Assembly (NCBI GenBank): GCA_002840505.1
Contig: PHBC01000003.1
Coordinates: forward strand, 135,740-199,739
Reading direction: 5' to 3'
DNA from: Deltaproteobacteria bacterium HGW-Deltaproteobacteria-2
GTDB lineage: Bacteria; Desulfobacterota; Syntrophia; Syntrophales; Smithellaceae
Length of the DNA: 64,000 nt
Made by a program: the position numbers and the translations under genes. Positions within the stretch are counted from its first letter, which is position 1; each line of letters starts with the position of its first letter. This document shows positions 8,727 through 18,180 of the stretch, piece by piece. Below the pieces are notes generated by a model. It made no database searches. It had not been told where the DNA came from and worked only from the letters and a program-made list of their open reading frames with translations.

Positions 8727-8982
8727 ACGACTTTGGAGGATACCTTCAGCAATTTGCCTGGAAACGCATATCGTCCTATTTTTAAGCTTATACCGTTGAT
8801 AAAGCTCGATGAAAAAAATGCAGGACTTAGTGCCTCCTCATTTGCAATGACATTTGATAAAATATTGTGGAATGATAAAAGGATTTCAAGAAAAACTGTT
8901 TCGCATATCTAAGATAGACACCATATACAAATGTTTAGGTATTGGAAGTAACGTGATAATTACCGTGTGAACTTTTTTAACG
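8727..8982. other. Non-coding gap downstream of the GGDEF gene
   Basis: The whole gap (8579-8982) contains only the ferritin-like gene's leader and promoter plus this AT-rich stretch. I see no terminator hairpin with a T-tract and no gene here. Confidence 0.5.
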
Positions 8983-11487
8983 CTACGATTCAAAACAAAC
9001 TCTGTCTTTTCCGTTTTTCTTCGCCTGGTACATGAGCTGATCGACCCGGTGAATAAAGGCTTTTATGTCCTCCTGCGGTCTGTACTGTGCAAGCCCAATG
9101 CTCACAGTCATATGTATGTCTTTTTTACTCGATTCAATAGGGAAAATCTCTTTTTTGAATTCTGTTCTGATTCTTTCCGCCATAATGGCGCCGTCCCTAT
9201 CTGTTGACATGGGCATGATGATCGTGAATTCCTCTCCACCATAACGATAGCCCGAATCAGTTTGCCGTATACATCTTTTAATCACCTGGCCCAATCGCGA
9301 TAAGATAACATCTCCTTCGAGATGACCATATGTGTCGTTTATTTTTTTGAAATCGTCCAGATCAAGGAGGAGAAGAGTCAAGGGCTGTCCGTAGCGGTTT
9401 GTTCGTTCGATTTCAATTTTTAGCTGTTGATAAAAATACATGGAATTGTAAAGCTGACTCAGATTATCGACAATACTGAGTTCACGATATCTTTCTTCAC
9501 TTTCTCTTAGTTTTTCCTCCGCCTGCTTACGATCCGTTATGTCTTGCACAAATCCATTGAAGATAACCAATTTACCTTGATCATTGTATTCCGCAGGATT
9601 GCCTTTTGCCCAAATCCAGCGAATTGCACCATCCCTGCGCCTGATGTTACATTCGAATTCCCATGTTGTTCCAGCTAATAACGCATTATGGAATTTGTCA
9701 TCGACGTCATTGCGATCCTCAGGAATAACGTGCTCAATAAACATTTCATACGTCCATTTTGGCAAAAGAGTTTCATAACCAAATATCTGGTCGTGGCGCA
9801 AAGACCGCCAAGCTTCACCCGTCAATACGTTGAGTTCCCATATGCCCATTTCACTGGTTTGAATCGAAAAATTCAACCTTCTCTCGTTTTCCTTTATCAA
9901 ATTCTCCATTCTCTTGCGTTCGGTAATATTGCGAATCGATTCAATGGCACCTATAATCTCGCCGCGTGAATTATAAAGTGCCGTGGCGCTACCCTGAAAA
10001 TATTCCTTTTCACTTCCTAAATGGGTAATATAGTTTTCCCCGGAAATGGTGTTGCCGTGCCAAGTTACAAAGTCATACCCGCCTTCAATCTTACCGTCTT
10101 GTTTTATAGCAATGTCGATGAGAATGGGACGACGTTCCCCGTAGAAGGGTAGAGCATATTCATAGTTACCCTTACCAAGCATATCTTCCGCTTTCACGCC
10201 GGTAAGTTCCTCCATGGCATAGTTCCACGCTGTAACCTTTCCTTGGTGGTCGATTATCATCGTCGGATCGGGGAAGAACAAGATAATCTCCTCCAGATGC
10301 CGTTCCAATTCACTAAGCATTAGTTCCGCCTTTTTGCGCTCGGTAATATCACGGGATAGACCGAGAAGACCCATCACTTTGCCATCTTTGTCGCGAATGC
10401 CGCTTACATTATTTTCCATCCAAACAACGGAACCATCCTTGTGATAATACTCGACCTCAATTTTCACGCTTCTATTTGGATCGGTATAGCCTTTTTTTTC
10501 ATGCTGTAGCTCATCAAGCAATTGTTTTTGTATTCGCGCTAAAGACGAAGGCGTTATTTGATCTATAACATTCTGGGACATTCGTTCTTCCGGTGTGAAT
10601 CCGAGAATCTTTTCAACCGATGGGCTTACATAGGTTGTCTGTAGATTCATGTTCAGCGTCCAGACAATATCGTTCATTCTTTCAGTTAAAAAACGATATT
10701 TGGCCTCACTATTCTGAAGCGCTTCCTCCGCCTTCTTGCGATCGGTCTGATCATCCGCATGCACAATGATCAGATCTGGAGAAACGAAAGCATAATGAAC
10801 AGACAGATATTTCCCCGGATAAAATAATTTCGAGACAACGTCTCGTCTAATAACAGAATGTTCCGTGAAGCATTGTCTCATATCCTCAAGTATCTGCGGC
10901 TTGTTTTTATAGAGGCTTTCTGCGCTTTTATCCAGGTAATTGCATACGTTGTTGCCGGTAATTCGAACCGCGGCAAGATTAAAATCGATAAGATAAAAAT
11001 CATCCCCTCTTTTCTGCCATGTGAAGGTTGGTATGGGGCTTTCCTGATACAGGGTTTTTAATCGTTCTTCACTATCGCGAAGCTCCTCCTTGATTCGCTT
11101 GCGTTCAATCGCATAACGAATAGAGCGGCTAAGCAAATAACTATTTATATGCCTTTTAATCAAGTAATCTTGAGCACCGGCCTTTACTGCTTCGATAGCA
11201 AGTTCTTCATCGCTCAGACCCGTCTGGACAATTATAGGAATTTTGTTGTTATTGAATAAGACCGCGTAGAGCGTATCAATCCCCTGAGAATCAGGTAAAC
11301 CGAGATCCAAAAGGATGACGTCAATACCATCGCCTTTCAAACACTCCAAACCTTTTGAAAGCTGGTCGGAATGGACTATCTCGAAAACATTACGGCTGTC
11401 TTCCGACAGCATCTCCCGAATCAGCCTGACATCGCCCGGATTGTCCTCAATTAACAGAACCTTAATACGCTTACCGTTCATCTCCAT
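8983..11487 (-). CDS. Response regulator with REC, multiple PAS and GGDEF (diguanylate cyclase)
   Basis: 834 aa, soluble. The N-terminal REC (about 8-130) has IEDNPGDV and phospho-acceptor D61. Several PAS domains with PAC-type ends follow (about 140-660; the ITERK/ITDRK boundary motif recurs). The C-terminal GGDEF domain (about 665-830) has active-site GGEEF and an inhibitory RxxD I-site exactly five residues upstream (RQTD-SGYRY-GGEEF). It should make c-di-GMP under phosphorelay control with product feedback. It is last in the TonB/YfiR/kinase cluster, nine bases after the single-domain regulator. Its REC is nearly identical to that of the HD-GYP protein at 16653-18029. Confidence 0.93.
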   Translation of the reverse strand: MEMNGKRIKVLLIEDNPGDVRLIREMLSEDSRNVFEIVHSDQLSKGLECLKGDGIDVILLDLGLPDSQGIDTLYAVLFNNNKIPIIVQTGLSDEELAIEAVKAGAQDYLIKRHINSYLLSRSIRYAIERKRIKEELRDSEERLKTLYQESPIPTFTWQKRGDDFYLIDFNLAAVRITGNNVCNYLDKSAESLYKNKPQILEDMRQCFTEHSVIRRDVVSKLFYPGKYLSVHYAFVSPDLIIVHADDQTDRKKAEEALQNSEAKYRFLTERMNDIVWTLNMNLQTTYVSPSVEKILGFTPEERMSQNVIDQITPSSLARIQKQLLDELQHEKKGYTDPNRSVKIEVEYYHKDGSVVWMENNVSGIRDKDGKVMGLLGLSRDITERKKAELMLSELERHLEEIILFFPDPTMIIDHQGKVTAWNYAMEELTGVKAEDMLGKGNYEYALPFYGERRPILIDIAIKQDGKIEGGYDFVTWHGNTISGENYITHLGSEKEYFQGSATALYNSRGEIIGAIESIRNITERKRMENLIKENERRLNFSIQTSEMGIWELNVLTGEAWRSLRHDQIFGYETLLPKWTYEMFIEHVIPEDRNDVDDKFHNALLAGTTWEFECNIRRRDGAIRWIWAKGNPAEYNDQGKLVIFNGFVQDITDRKQAEEKLRESEERYRELSIVDNLSQLYNSMYFYQQLKIEIERTNRYGQPLTLLLLDLDDFKKINDTYGHLEGDVILSRLGQVIKRCIRQTDSGYRYGGEEFTIIMPMSTDRDGAIMAERIRTEFKKEIFPIESSKKDIHMTVSIGLAQYRPQEDIKAFIHRVDQLMYQAKKNGKDRVCFES

Positions 11488-11495
11488 CCCTTCAT

Positions 11496-11945
11496 CTATT
11501 TCGACGGAAGTTTAACAATAGTGAACCAAAAATCTTCAATTGCTTTGACGACTTCAATAAAGCAGGCAAGATTTACAGGCTTCGTAATATAACAATTAGC
11601 ATGAAGACTATAGGCTTTCAGAACATCTTCCTCCGCCTTTGATATAGTTAATATAACCACGGGAATTGTTCTTAAATCTTCATCATTTTTTATCTCACTT
11701 AATACCTCTCGTCCATCCTTCCTTGGTAAGTTCAAATCCAGAAGAATCAAGTCCGGGCGGACTGCATTTTGAAAATTCCCTCTTTTGAAAAGAAAATCCA
11801 TTGCTTCCACACCATCCCGTACAACATGCAAAACGTTTTTCACTTTACTGTCCGCGAGCGCCTCCTCTGTCAATCTTACATCGCCGGGATTGTCTTCAAC
11901 CATTAATATTTCAATCGGTCTCATACTATTCATTTCGGCACTCAT
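11496..11945 (-). CDS. Single-domain response regulator (Rcp1-like)
   Basis: 149 aa REC-only protein. It has [11 protein letters not shown], phospho-acceptor Asp in [13 protein letters not shown], the Thr in VVILTIS and the Lys in YITKPV. I place the start at ATG 11945 rather than at upstream in-frame codons. It has SD GGAGG and overlaps the kinase stop as ATGA, showing translational coupling. Rcp1-like regulators pair with phytochrome-type kinases having [10 protein letters not shown] phosphorylation sites, as the kinase next to it does. It probably shuttles phosphate from that kinase; the downstream target is unknown. Confidence 0.93.
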   Translation of the reverse strand: MSAEMNSMRPIEILMVEDNPGDVRLTEEALADSKVKNVLHVVRDGVEAMDFLFKRGNFQNAVRPDLILLDLNLPRKDGREVLSEIKNDEDLRTIPVVILTISKAEEDVLKAYSLHANCYITKPVNLACFIEVVKAIEDFWFTIVKLPSK

Positions 11946-13837
11946 ACATTTCCTCCTTGCAATGAAATTGTGAAGAAAAATTTTGATCCTTTCCCAGGTT
12001 CGGATTCCACCCATATACGCCCGCCATGCCGCTCCACAATTCTTTTGCAGATGGCCAACCCGATTCCTGTTCCCTGATATTCCTCTCTGGCATGCAGTCT
12101 CTGAAATATAACAAATATTCGTTCATGATATTCCGGAGAAATGCCGATGCCGTTATCACAAACAGAAAAAACCCATTCATCCGGTTCCTTTCTCGCCGTT
12201 ATATGAATAACCGGACGCTCAGCGCTTCTGAATTTTATAGCATTACTGATCAGATTCTGAAACAATTGTGAAATTTGTGTTTCATCAGCCATTAGGACAG
12301 GCAAATCACCGTTGGTTATGATAGCTCCATTCTCTTCAATTAAAGGACCTAAATTAACGAGCACCTGCCCTAAAATCACAGAAAAATCTATTGATTGGAA
12401 AGGTTTTCCCCGCGTTCCAACGCGGGAATAAGACAGCAGATCATTGATCAATCGTTGCATGCGATTGGCTCCATCCACAATAAAACCAATAAATTCGTCC
12501 GCATCCTGTCCAAGATGATCCTTGTATCTATTCCCCAATAATTGGCTGAAACTTGCTACCATACGCAGCGGCTCCTGCAAGTCATGAGAGGCAACATAAG
12601 CAAACTTCTGCAGTTCCGCGTTGGAACGGGCCAGCTCTTCCATTGCATACCCCAGCTTTTTTTCTGCAATCTTGCGTTCGGAAATGTCGCGAAATGTACC
12701 CTGAAGAACCTTTCGGCCACCGAGATTAATAACACTTGCCCGTATCTCTACATCCTTAATGATACCATCCTTTGTGATCACCTGGGCTTCAAGTATCTTT
12801 CCTTCTGCAGCAGACTTGTGTTTCGTGAATGTCTCTGAAAACTGTTCGCCGGTCTCTGTTTGCGGATGCAAAATGCGCTGATGCTGTCCGATTAATTCTT
12901 CCTTTGAACGCCCGATAAGAACAGTGGCGGCATAGTTACAATCTATGATTTCACCAGTTATATTATCAGCTACAAAAATCGCATCAAGTGCCTCTTCAAA
13001 AAGCCTACGCCACTTATCTTCAGAGTCTCTCAGCGCTACCTCCGTCATTTTACGTATAGATATCTCCTGCTGAAGATCCTTTGTGCGCTCCTTTACCTGT
13101 ATCTCCAGTCCGTCTCGTGCCTTCTGCAGCTCGGAATCCCGTAGCTGGATCTGGGTAAGCATTTCATTAAAACCGTCAACCAATGTACCCAACTCATCAT
13201 GGCTTTCTGTTGTGGCTCGAACGGTATAATCCTTTTCGTCGGATATGCTTTTCGCTGTCGCTGCCAAATGTAAAATAGGCTGGGATATCATTTGTTGCAG
13301 TTTCGAAGAAATCAAAAGAGCCATCAAAAGAGCCAAAATCAAAACACTCATTACAATACCGGCATATTGGATTAATCTATTTTCCATTTCACTCAAATCA
13401 GATTGAATATAAACCATTCCAATTTGTTCGCCTTCAGAGGTAATTCTTTTGAACAAGACCAGACAATCACCATCAAAACGGTATCCGTCCGTACGATCCT
13501 GTAAATTTTGTGGTGCCTTGATATTATTATTCTTACTATAGTCCGCAAATATCTGACCGTTTCGTCCATAAATGCCGGCAGATATAATACTGGGTTTTGT
13601 CTTCAGCGGGTTCAACGTTGCTTTAGCGGACACAGGGTCATTAAAAATTAGCGAGGAAGCGCTATTGATACCGATAATATCGGCAAAAATTGTTAGCTCA
13701 CGCACCATGGTATCGCGAAAGATCATCCCTTCGTAAACAACGAACGCTATACTTGACAACAGCATAACAGAAGCGCTGACTATCATACTGATCCAGATCA
13801 ATTTTTTCTTAATAGAAAAATACCCGAAACGAACCAT
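11942..13837 (-). CDS. Membrane sensor histidine kinase, CHASE8-like/HAMP/PAS/HisKA/HATPase
   Basis: 631 aa. TM1 (about 12-35) and TM2 (about 158-178) bracket a periplasmic domain of about 120 residues. That domain resembles the CHASE8 sensor of YfiN-type cyclases ([18 protein letters not shown], then [14 protein letters not shown]). HAMP spans about 179-232, a coiled coil follows, and PAS is about 275-390. The phospho-acceptor is H418 in [10 protein letters not shown]. The ATPase domain has [19 protein letters not shown] and [14 protein letters not shown]. It sits directly downstream of a YfiR homologue, which in the Yfi system binds the periplasmic domain of YfiN. The natural inference is that YfiR gates this kinase. 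It is coupled by ATGA overlap to the response regulator gene. Confidence 0.92.
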   Translation of the reverse strand: MVRFGYFSIKKKLIWISMIVSASVMLLSSIAFVVYEGMIFRDTMVRELTIFADIIGINSASSLIFNDPVSAKATLNPLKTKPSIISAGIYGRNGQIFADYSKNNNIKAPQNLQDRTDGYRFDGDCLVLFKRITSEGEQIGMVYIQSDLSEMENRLIQYAGIVMSVLILALLMALLISSKLQQMISQPILHLAATAKSISDEKDYTVRATTESHDELGTLVDGFNEMLTQIQLRDSELQKARDGLEIQVKERTKDLQQEISIRKMTEVALRDSEDKWRRLFEEALDAIFVADNITGEIIDCNYAATVLIGRSKEELIGQHQRILHPQTETGEQFSETFTKHKSAAEGKILEAQVITKDGIIKDVEIRASVINLGGRKVLQGTFRDISERKIAEKKLGYAMEELARSNAELQKFAYVASHDLQEPLRMVASFSQLLGNRYKDHLGQDADEFIGFIVDGANRMQRLINDLLSYSRVGTRGKPFQSIDFSVILGQVLVNLGPLIEENGAIITNGDLPVLMADETQISQLFQNLISNAIKFRSAERPVIHITARKEPDEWVFSVCDNGIGISPEYHERIFVIFQRLHAREEYQGTGIGLAICKRIVERHGGRIWVESEPGKGSKFFFTISLQGGNV

Positions 13838-13863
13838 TAGTTTTATTCCTGCCTAAACAATAC

Positions 13864-14421
13864 TTATTCGATAATTATCGCCAGCTTCAAAAGTTGAGCA
13901 CTTATACGTAATCCAGTCTGCTGTGCCGCTTTCACATTGATTTCAAATCTTATATAATTTTTTACCCTTCTGAAATTAATCATACCACCCCGATCTGCAA
14001 AATCTTGCATATCACTCACCGTCAGCACTGGTATTTTACGAACTGAATTGAATATTTCTGTCAAATTATCTTTCGCGTCATTTCCGACAAACAAAATATG
14101 ACAACCGGTAATATCTTCCATCCTGGAGAATCGTTTTACTGATACGGGCTTTTCGTGAATGAATTTTCCGGCAACGACCTCTCTAAGAACCTGAGCAAAG
14201 TCGTCATCGCCATAGACGCCGATAATAAAGTATTTTCCTCCCCATCGATCAGGAGGCCATTCGACAAACTTCCCAAAATTATAAATAAATGCCGCCTTCA
14301 CCTGAGCTTCAGTTGGTTGCCCTTCTTCGGCAAACGCAAGATTGCCGTAACTTAAACAAGCAGAAGCAAAAAGAATTGTCATTAGGGCGCATTTAGAAAT
14401 AATTGATAAACGGTATTTCAT
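13864..14421 (-). CDS. YfiR family periplasmic protein (DUF4154)
   Basis: 185 aa with a Sec signal peptide (cleavage near residue 31, after NLAFA). The mature part has the family start KAAFIYNFGKFVEWP, then IGVYGDDDFAQVL, HILFVG and the end FEINVKAAQQTGLRISAQLLKLA. YfiR in Pseudomonas is a redox-sensitive periplasmic inhibitor of the diguanylate cyclase YfiN. This homologue keeps only one mature cysteine (TGCHIL), so the intramolecular disulfides of the Pseudomonas protein cannot form. It lies between the TonB-dependent receptor and the kinase in one gene string, suggesting a relay from outer membrane to kinase. Confidence 0.9.
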   Translation of the reverse strand: MKYRLSIISKCALMTILFASACLSYGNLAFAEEGQPTEAQVKAAFIYNFGKFVEWPPDRWGGKYFIIGVYGDDDFAQVLREVVAGKFIHEKPVSVKRFSRMEDITGCHILFVGNDAKDNLTEIFNSVRKIPVLTVSDMQDFADRGGMINFRRVKNYIRFEINVKAAQQTGLRISAQLLKLAIIIE

Positions 14422-14488
14422 AAAAATTTACCTATCCTTGAAGGTAAAAAACATTTTGCCTATCATGCCCGACAAAACTTAAGCGAAA

Positions 14489-16633
14489 TTACCATTGCCA
14501 TTGTATCTTCGTATAAAATCCTCTTGGGATTTCACTCTCGACAGAATTCTCCGGATGCTCATTATCCAGTAGATTCTGCCCCACTACCGATAGTTCGATA
14601 TTCGGTTTAACCTTCCAGGCCAATCGGATATCGAGGCTGCAATAACTGGGAATGTCCAGGGTAGAAATATTGTCTACGTAACGGAACATTGCACTCAGGT
14701 TCATGTTGGCTGGTAGATCCAAGTAAGAACGTAAAATACTCTGGTGCCGCGGCACGACCTTTTCCATATCGCTCATGTCTCTTAGATCGGTGCTGTCGGC
14801 GTCTTTAAATATATGCAAATAAAATATTGATTGGGAGGCGGTAATACGCCACCATTTAAAAGGCCTGTATTCCGCCGACACCTCTCCTCCAAAGGCCTTG
14901 GCCATCAGTTTATGGTCCACATTATATTGAACGATGTAGTGTGCCGGTGCCGGAGTTGTTTCTACGTAAATAAAGGGCGTGCCCTGCTCTATGCTAGGCG
15001 TCTCAAAAATGATATCGTAGTGGACGGCCGTATCGAGAGAAAACTTTGAGCCGAAAATGATCCTATGACCAAGTTCATAGGCAATTAGGTCCTGAGGCTG
15101 ATCGTTTAAATATATGATTCGTGAATAAGCAGGAACAACACCTCCGACCAAGCCCCCAAAAGTCGTGCTTTGATACTCGTAATCGAAGCGGGAAGGCGTC
15201 CTTACCGACCGTGATGCTGATGCCCAGAATGTCTGTTCACTGGTAGGCGTCCAGAGCAAACGCGCGCTGGGTTGAATCACAAATCCTGTTACGTCGTTAT
15301 GTTCTATCTTGGAACCCAGGATAAAGTGCAGGCGGTTTCTAATCAGCTCAATGTCGTCCTGGATGAAAGCGCTGTAGAGGTTGAATGTTTCATCCTCGGG
15401 ACGAAAAAAGGATGTATCCAATCCTGACGTCTTGCTGTTAGTGAAACGGTACCCCACCCCCCAGGTAATCTGCTGCCGCCAGATCCAGGGGAAACGGTGC
15501 TGGAAATCCAAATCCACGATGTCTGTGTCGGAATTATAGAGGATATCCTGATGATTGACTTTGTCATAGTAAATTTGAAACGCTAAATCGGATTTCTCAC
15601 CCAGCTTTCTTTGCCAGCGAGCAACAACATTTCCTCCGTAGGAGTCATCTTTATCTGTAACGATCTGTGAATAAGGCGCACTGTAAGACGAAACGCTGCC
15701 GTAAAGTCCTATTCTCGCACTGTGAAAATCGCCATGAACGGTCAGGGAGTCATTTTCGGATAGATCTTTATCGGCGCGGAAGCCCACCTGTCCCATCTGC
15801 CATTCATCATATTTGTCCATATCGGGATTGTCATGATTGAGGCCATCACGATCAGAGTATTTGGCGTAAACGCGGTAATATAATCCCCCTTTACTTTTTC
15901 CTCCATAACGGACATTTCCGAATATTCTTTCCAAGGTTCCGGCGCCTAATGACACGATCCCGCCCTGGGTATCCTTTGCGCTCTTGGTTATGATGTTGAC
16001 GATGCCGGAGATGGCGTTCGCCCCCCAGTAAGTGCCGCCGGGTCCCCGAACAATCTCGATGCGTTCCACATCTGCCAGCATCACGTCGTTGTCTTCCCAG
16101 TAGACGCCGCCGAAGACAGGGGTATAGATGCTCCGACCGTCAATCAGTACCAGAACTGTCCTCGTAAGCCGCGTGGCGGTACCACGTATCGAGACAGCCC
16201 ATTTGTTGGAGTCGATGCGTTCCACATCGACTCCCGGCGCCATGCGCAGCACCTCCGGGATATTGGTAGCGCCTGATCTTCGGATATCCTCGTCGGTAAT
16301 AACATATATTGCCGCCGGTGTCTCAAAATACTTATTCGGTTCCTTTGATACAATCGTCACTTCAATGTTCATCAGATTCTCGATGCTCATTTCCGTCAGA
16401 TCGTGACCGAGTTGTGGACCCTTTTTGATTTCATCGGAGAACACCGGACTTGCCAGAAATACAACCACAGCAGCAGAAAGGATTATTTTCACAGGTATTC
16501 TTCTGTGATGTGGCAGGAAGGTCACCTTGCCACAGTATTCAAATAAAGCAGTATCATGAAGCACCTTCTTAAAAGCACCCGACAGGCTCTGCGAAATTTT
16601 CCTGAACATCAATAAATAATTAGATATGTTCAT
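14489..16633 (-). CDS. TonB-dependent outer-membrane receptor
   Basis: 714 aa. The hydrophobic signal segment ends near residue 66 after an unusually long N-terminal stretch of about 46 residues. The plug domain is clear: PAAIYVITDEDIRRSGATNIPEVLRMAPGV is split by the usual residues, then VLVLIDGRSIY, IEIVRGPGG and AISGIVNIITK. The beta-barrel ends in Trp (IQWQW), as expected for BAM-assembled proteins. The ligand cannot be told from the sequence. It is embedded in a c-di-GMP signalling cluster and no TonB, ExbBD or ABC importer is nearby, so a sensory role is as plausible as import. SD AAGGG lies eight bases before ATG 16633. Confidence 0.93.
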   Translation of the reverse strand: MNISNYLLMFRKISQSLSGAFKKVLHDTALFEYCGKVTFLPHHRRIPVKIILSAAVVVFLASPVFSDEIKKGPQLGHDLTEMSIENLMNIEVTIVSKEPNKYFETPAAIYVITDEDIRRSGATNIPEVLRMAPGVDVERIDSNKWAVSIRGTATRLTRTVLVLIDGRSIYTPVFGGVYWEDNDVMLADVERIEIVRGPGGTYWGANAISGIVNIITKSAKDTQGGIVSLGAGTLERIFGNVRYGGKSKGGLYYRVYAKYSDRDGLNHDNPDMDKYDEWQMGQVGFRADKDLSENDSLTVHGDFHSARIGLYGSVSSYSAPYSQIVTDKDDSYGGNVVARWQRKLGEKSDLAFQIYYDKVNHQDILYNSDTDIVDLDFQHRFPWIWRQQITWGVGYRFTNSKTSGLDTSFFRPEDETFNLYSAFIQDDIELIRNRLHFILGSKIEHNDVTGFVIQPSARLLWTPTSEQTFWASASRSVRTPSRFDYEYQSTTFGGLVGGVVPAYSRIIYLNDQPQDLIAYELGHRIIFGSKFSLDTAVHYDIIFETPSIEQGTPFIYVETTPAPAHYIVQYNVDHKLMAKAFGGEVSAEYRPFKWWRITASQSIFYLHIFKDADSTDLRDMSDMEKVVPRHQSILRSYLDLPANMNLSAMFRYVDNISTLDIPSYCSLDIRLAWKVKPNIELSVVGQNLLDNEHPENSVESEIPRGFYTKIQWQW

Positions 16634-16652
16634 TTTGGTTTCCCTTCTTTCC

Positions 16653-18029
16653 TTAAAGTTCTAAAGTTATAAGTTGAAAACCTTGTTCTAAAAATAATTT
16701 AAGACAGGCATCTACAACCTTATTGTCATAAAGGATTCCTCTATTCTTCTTGATTTCCTCAAGGGCAGCCTCAATGCCCAGGGAAGGACGGTAAGGTCGA
16801 TGTGAAGCCATGGATTCCACCACATCGGCAACGGCCAGAATGCGTGACTCCAGAAGGGTTTTTTCCGCAAACAGCTTACTCGGATAACCCGAACCATTCA
16901 CTCTTTCATGATGCTCCAGAACTATCCTGGCAACGGGCCAGGGGAAGTCAATGTCCTTCAATATATCGTAACCGGCCTGAGGATGGAGTTTGATGATACT
17001 GAACTCGATATCCGTTAGTTTTCTTGGTTTGCTGAGAATTTCTGACGGGATGGATATCTTGCCAAGATCATGGATGGTAGCGGCCATGCTTATTCCATTG
17101 ATTATATCAATAGGAAGGTTCATATCTGTGGCAATAGCACGAGCCAGATCAGCCACCCTTCGTTGATGACCAGCCGTGTAAGGATCCCTCGTTTCAACGG
17201 TTACGGCAATAGCCTGAACAGTCGCTTCCAATGCCTTTCTTATCCGATCCTCCGTAATTTTTCGGTCGGTAATATCATGGAGATTAATAATTCCACCTTC
17301 AATCACTGCATCGCGCACCAGGCTGCTTCCCACACCATCGAATGTGCGCCAGCTTCCATCCTTGTGTTGAAGACGTACTTCAGCTCGCGTAACAGAGGTG
17401 TTTGTATTATTTTCCAATGTAGTGACCGCATCGATTACGATGCTCAAGTCATCCGGATGAATACGCTCAAATATGCTTGAGCCGATCCTTTCTTCAGGTT
17501 TGAATCCCAAAGTTCTTTCGACCGCCGGATTTTCATAAGTTATGACTCTTTCCCGATTCACGAGAACAATAATATCTGAAGACTGCTCTGCAAGAGTCCG
17601 AAACATTTGTTCCTCGCTTCGTAATTTATCCTCTTCCAATTTGCGTTCAATCGCGTAACGAATAGAGCGACTGAGCAAACAACCATTCATCTGCCCTTTG
17701 ATCAAATAATCCTGGGCGCCGGCCTTTACTGCTGCAATCGCCAGTTCTTCATCGCTCAGGCCTGTCTGGATAATGATGGGAATTTTGTTGTTTTCGGATA
17801 AGATAGCGTGGAGCGTATCAATCCCATGAGAGTCAGGTAAACCGAGATCCAAGAGGACGACATCGATACAATCGCCTTTCAGACATTCCATACTTTTTGA
17901 AAGCCTGTCAGCATGAACAATCTCGAAAAAATTACGGCTGTCTTCTGACAGCATCTCTTGAATCAGCCTGACATCACCCGGATTGTCCTCAATTAACAAA
18001 ACCCTGATATGCTTTTCGTTCATCTCCAT
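16653..18029 (-). CDS. Response regulator REC-PAS-HD-GYP (c-di-GMP phosphodiesterase)
   Basis: 458 aa, soluble. REC covers residues 8-130 (phospho-acceptor D61) and one PAS covers about 145-262. The HD-GYP domain covers about 275-450, with HQRRVADLA, IHDLGKISIP, HHERVNGSGYP and the trailing VADVVESM. The HD and GYP catalytic motifs are intact, so c-di-GMP (or pGpG) hydrolysis is expected. It is first in the cluster and opposes the REC-GGDEF protein at the other end. The two REC domains are almost identical over 130 residues and share flanking DNA, a sign of recent duplication. Confidence 0.93.
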   Translation of the reverse strand: MEMNEKHIRVLLIEDNPGDVRLIQEMLSEDSRNFFEIVHADRLSKSMECLKGDCIDVVLLDLGLPDSHGIDTLHAILSENNKIPIIIQTGLSDEELAIAAVKAGAQDYLIKGQMNGCLLSRSIRYAIERKLEEDKLRSEEQMFRTLAEQSSDIIVLVNRERVITYENPAVERTLGFKPEERIGSSIFERIHPDDLSIVIDAVTTLENNTNTSVTRAEVRLQHKDGSWRTFDGVGSSLVRDAVIEGGIINLHDITDRKITEDRIRKALEATVQAIAVTVETRDPYTAGHQRRVADLARAIATDMNLPIDIINGISMAATIHDLGKISIPSEILSKPRKLTDIEFSIIKLHPQAGYDILKDIDFPWPVARIVLEHHERVNGSGYPSKLFAEKTLLESRILAVADVVESMASHRPYRPSLGIEAALEEIKKNRGILYDNKVVDACLKLFLEQGFQLITLEL

Positions 18030-18037
18030 ATCCTCAT

Positions 18038-18180
18038 CTATTTCATCGAAAGTTAAACAATAATTAGCTAATAACTTTTAATTGCTTTGAGGACTTCAAT
18101 AAAACATGCACCATATACAAGCTTCGCACGGAGATTAGAATTTCAGAATATCTGCCTCTGCTTTTGAACAGCTAATGCTG
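18038..18180 (-). pseudogene. Decayed 3' remnant of an Rcp1-like response regulator gene
   Basis: The DNA just upstream of the HD-GYP gene aligns with the 3' end of the intact response regulator gene plus its spacer (11487-11635). Shared blocks include the CATCTCCAT start-codon region of the next gene, CTCATCTATTTC, the AATTGCTTTGA-GACTTCAATAAA block and then CTTCG. Frameshifts and missing bases leave no open frame. It is the relic of a duplicated regulator-plus-REC gene pair. Confidence 0.7.

Noticed and set aside
11946..12014. Longer N-terminus for the single-domain response regulator
   Set aside because: It would overlap the kinase coding region extensively; the internal ATG has a strong SD and an ATGA overlap with the kinase stop.
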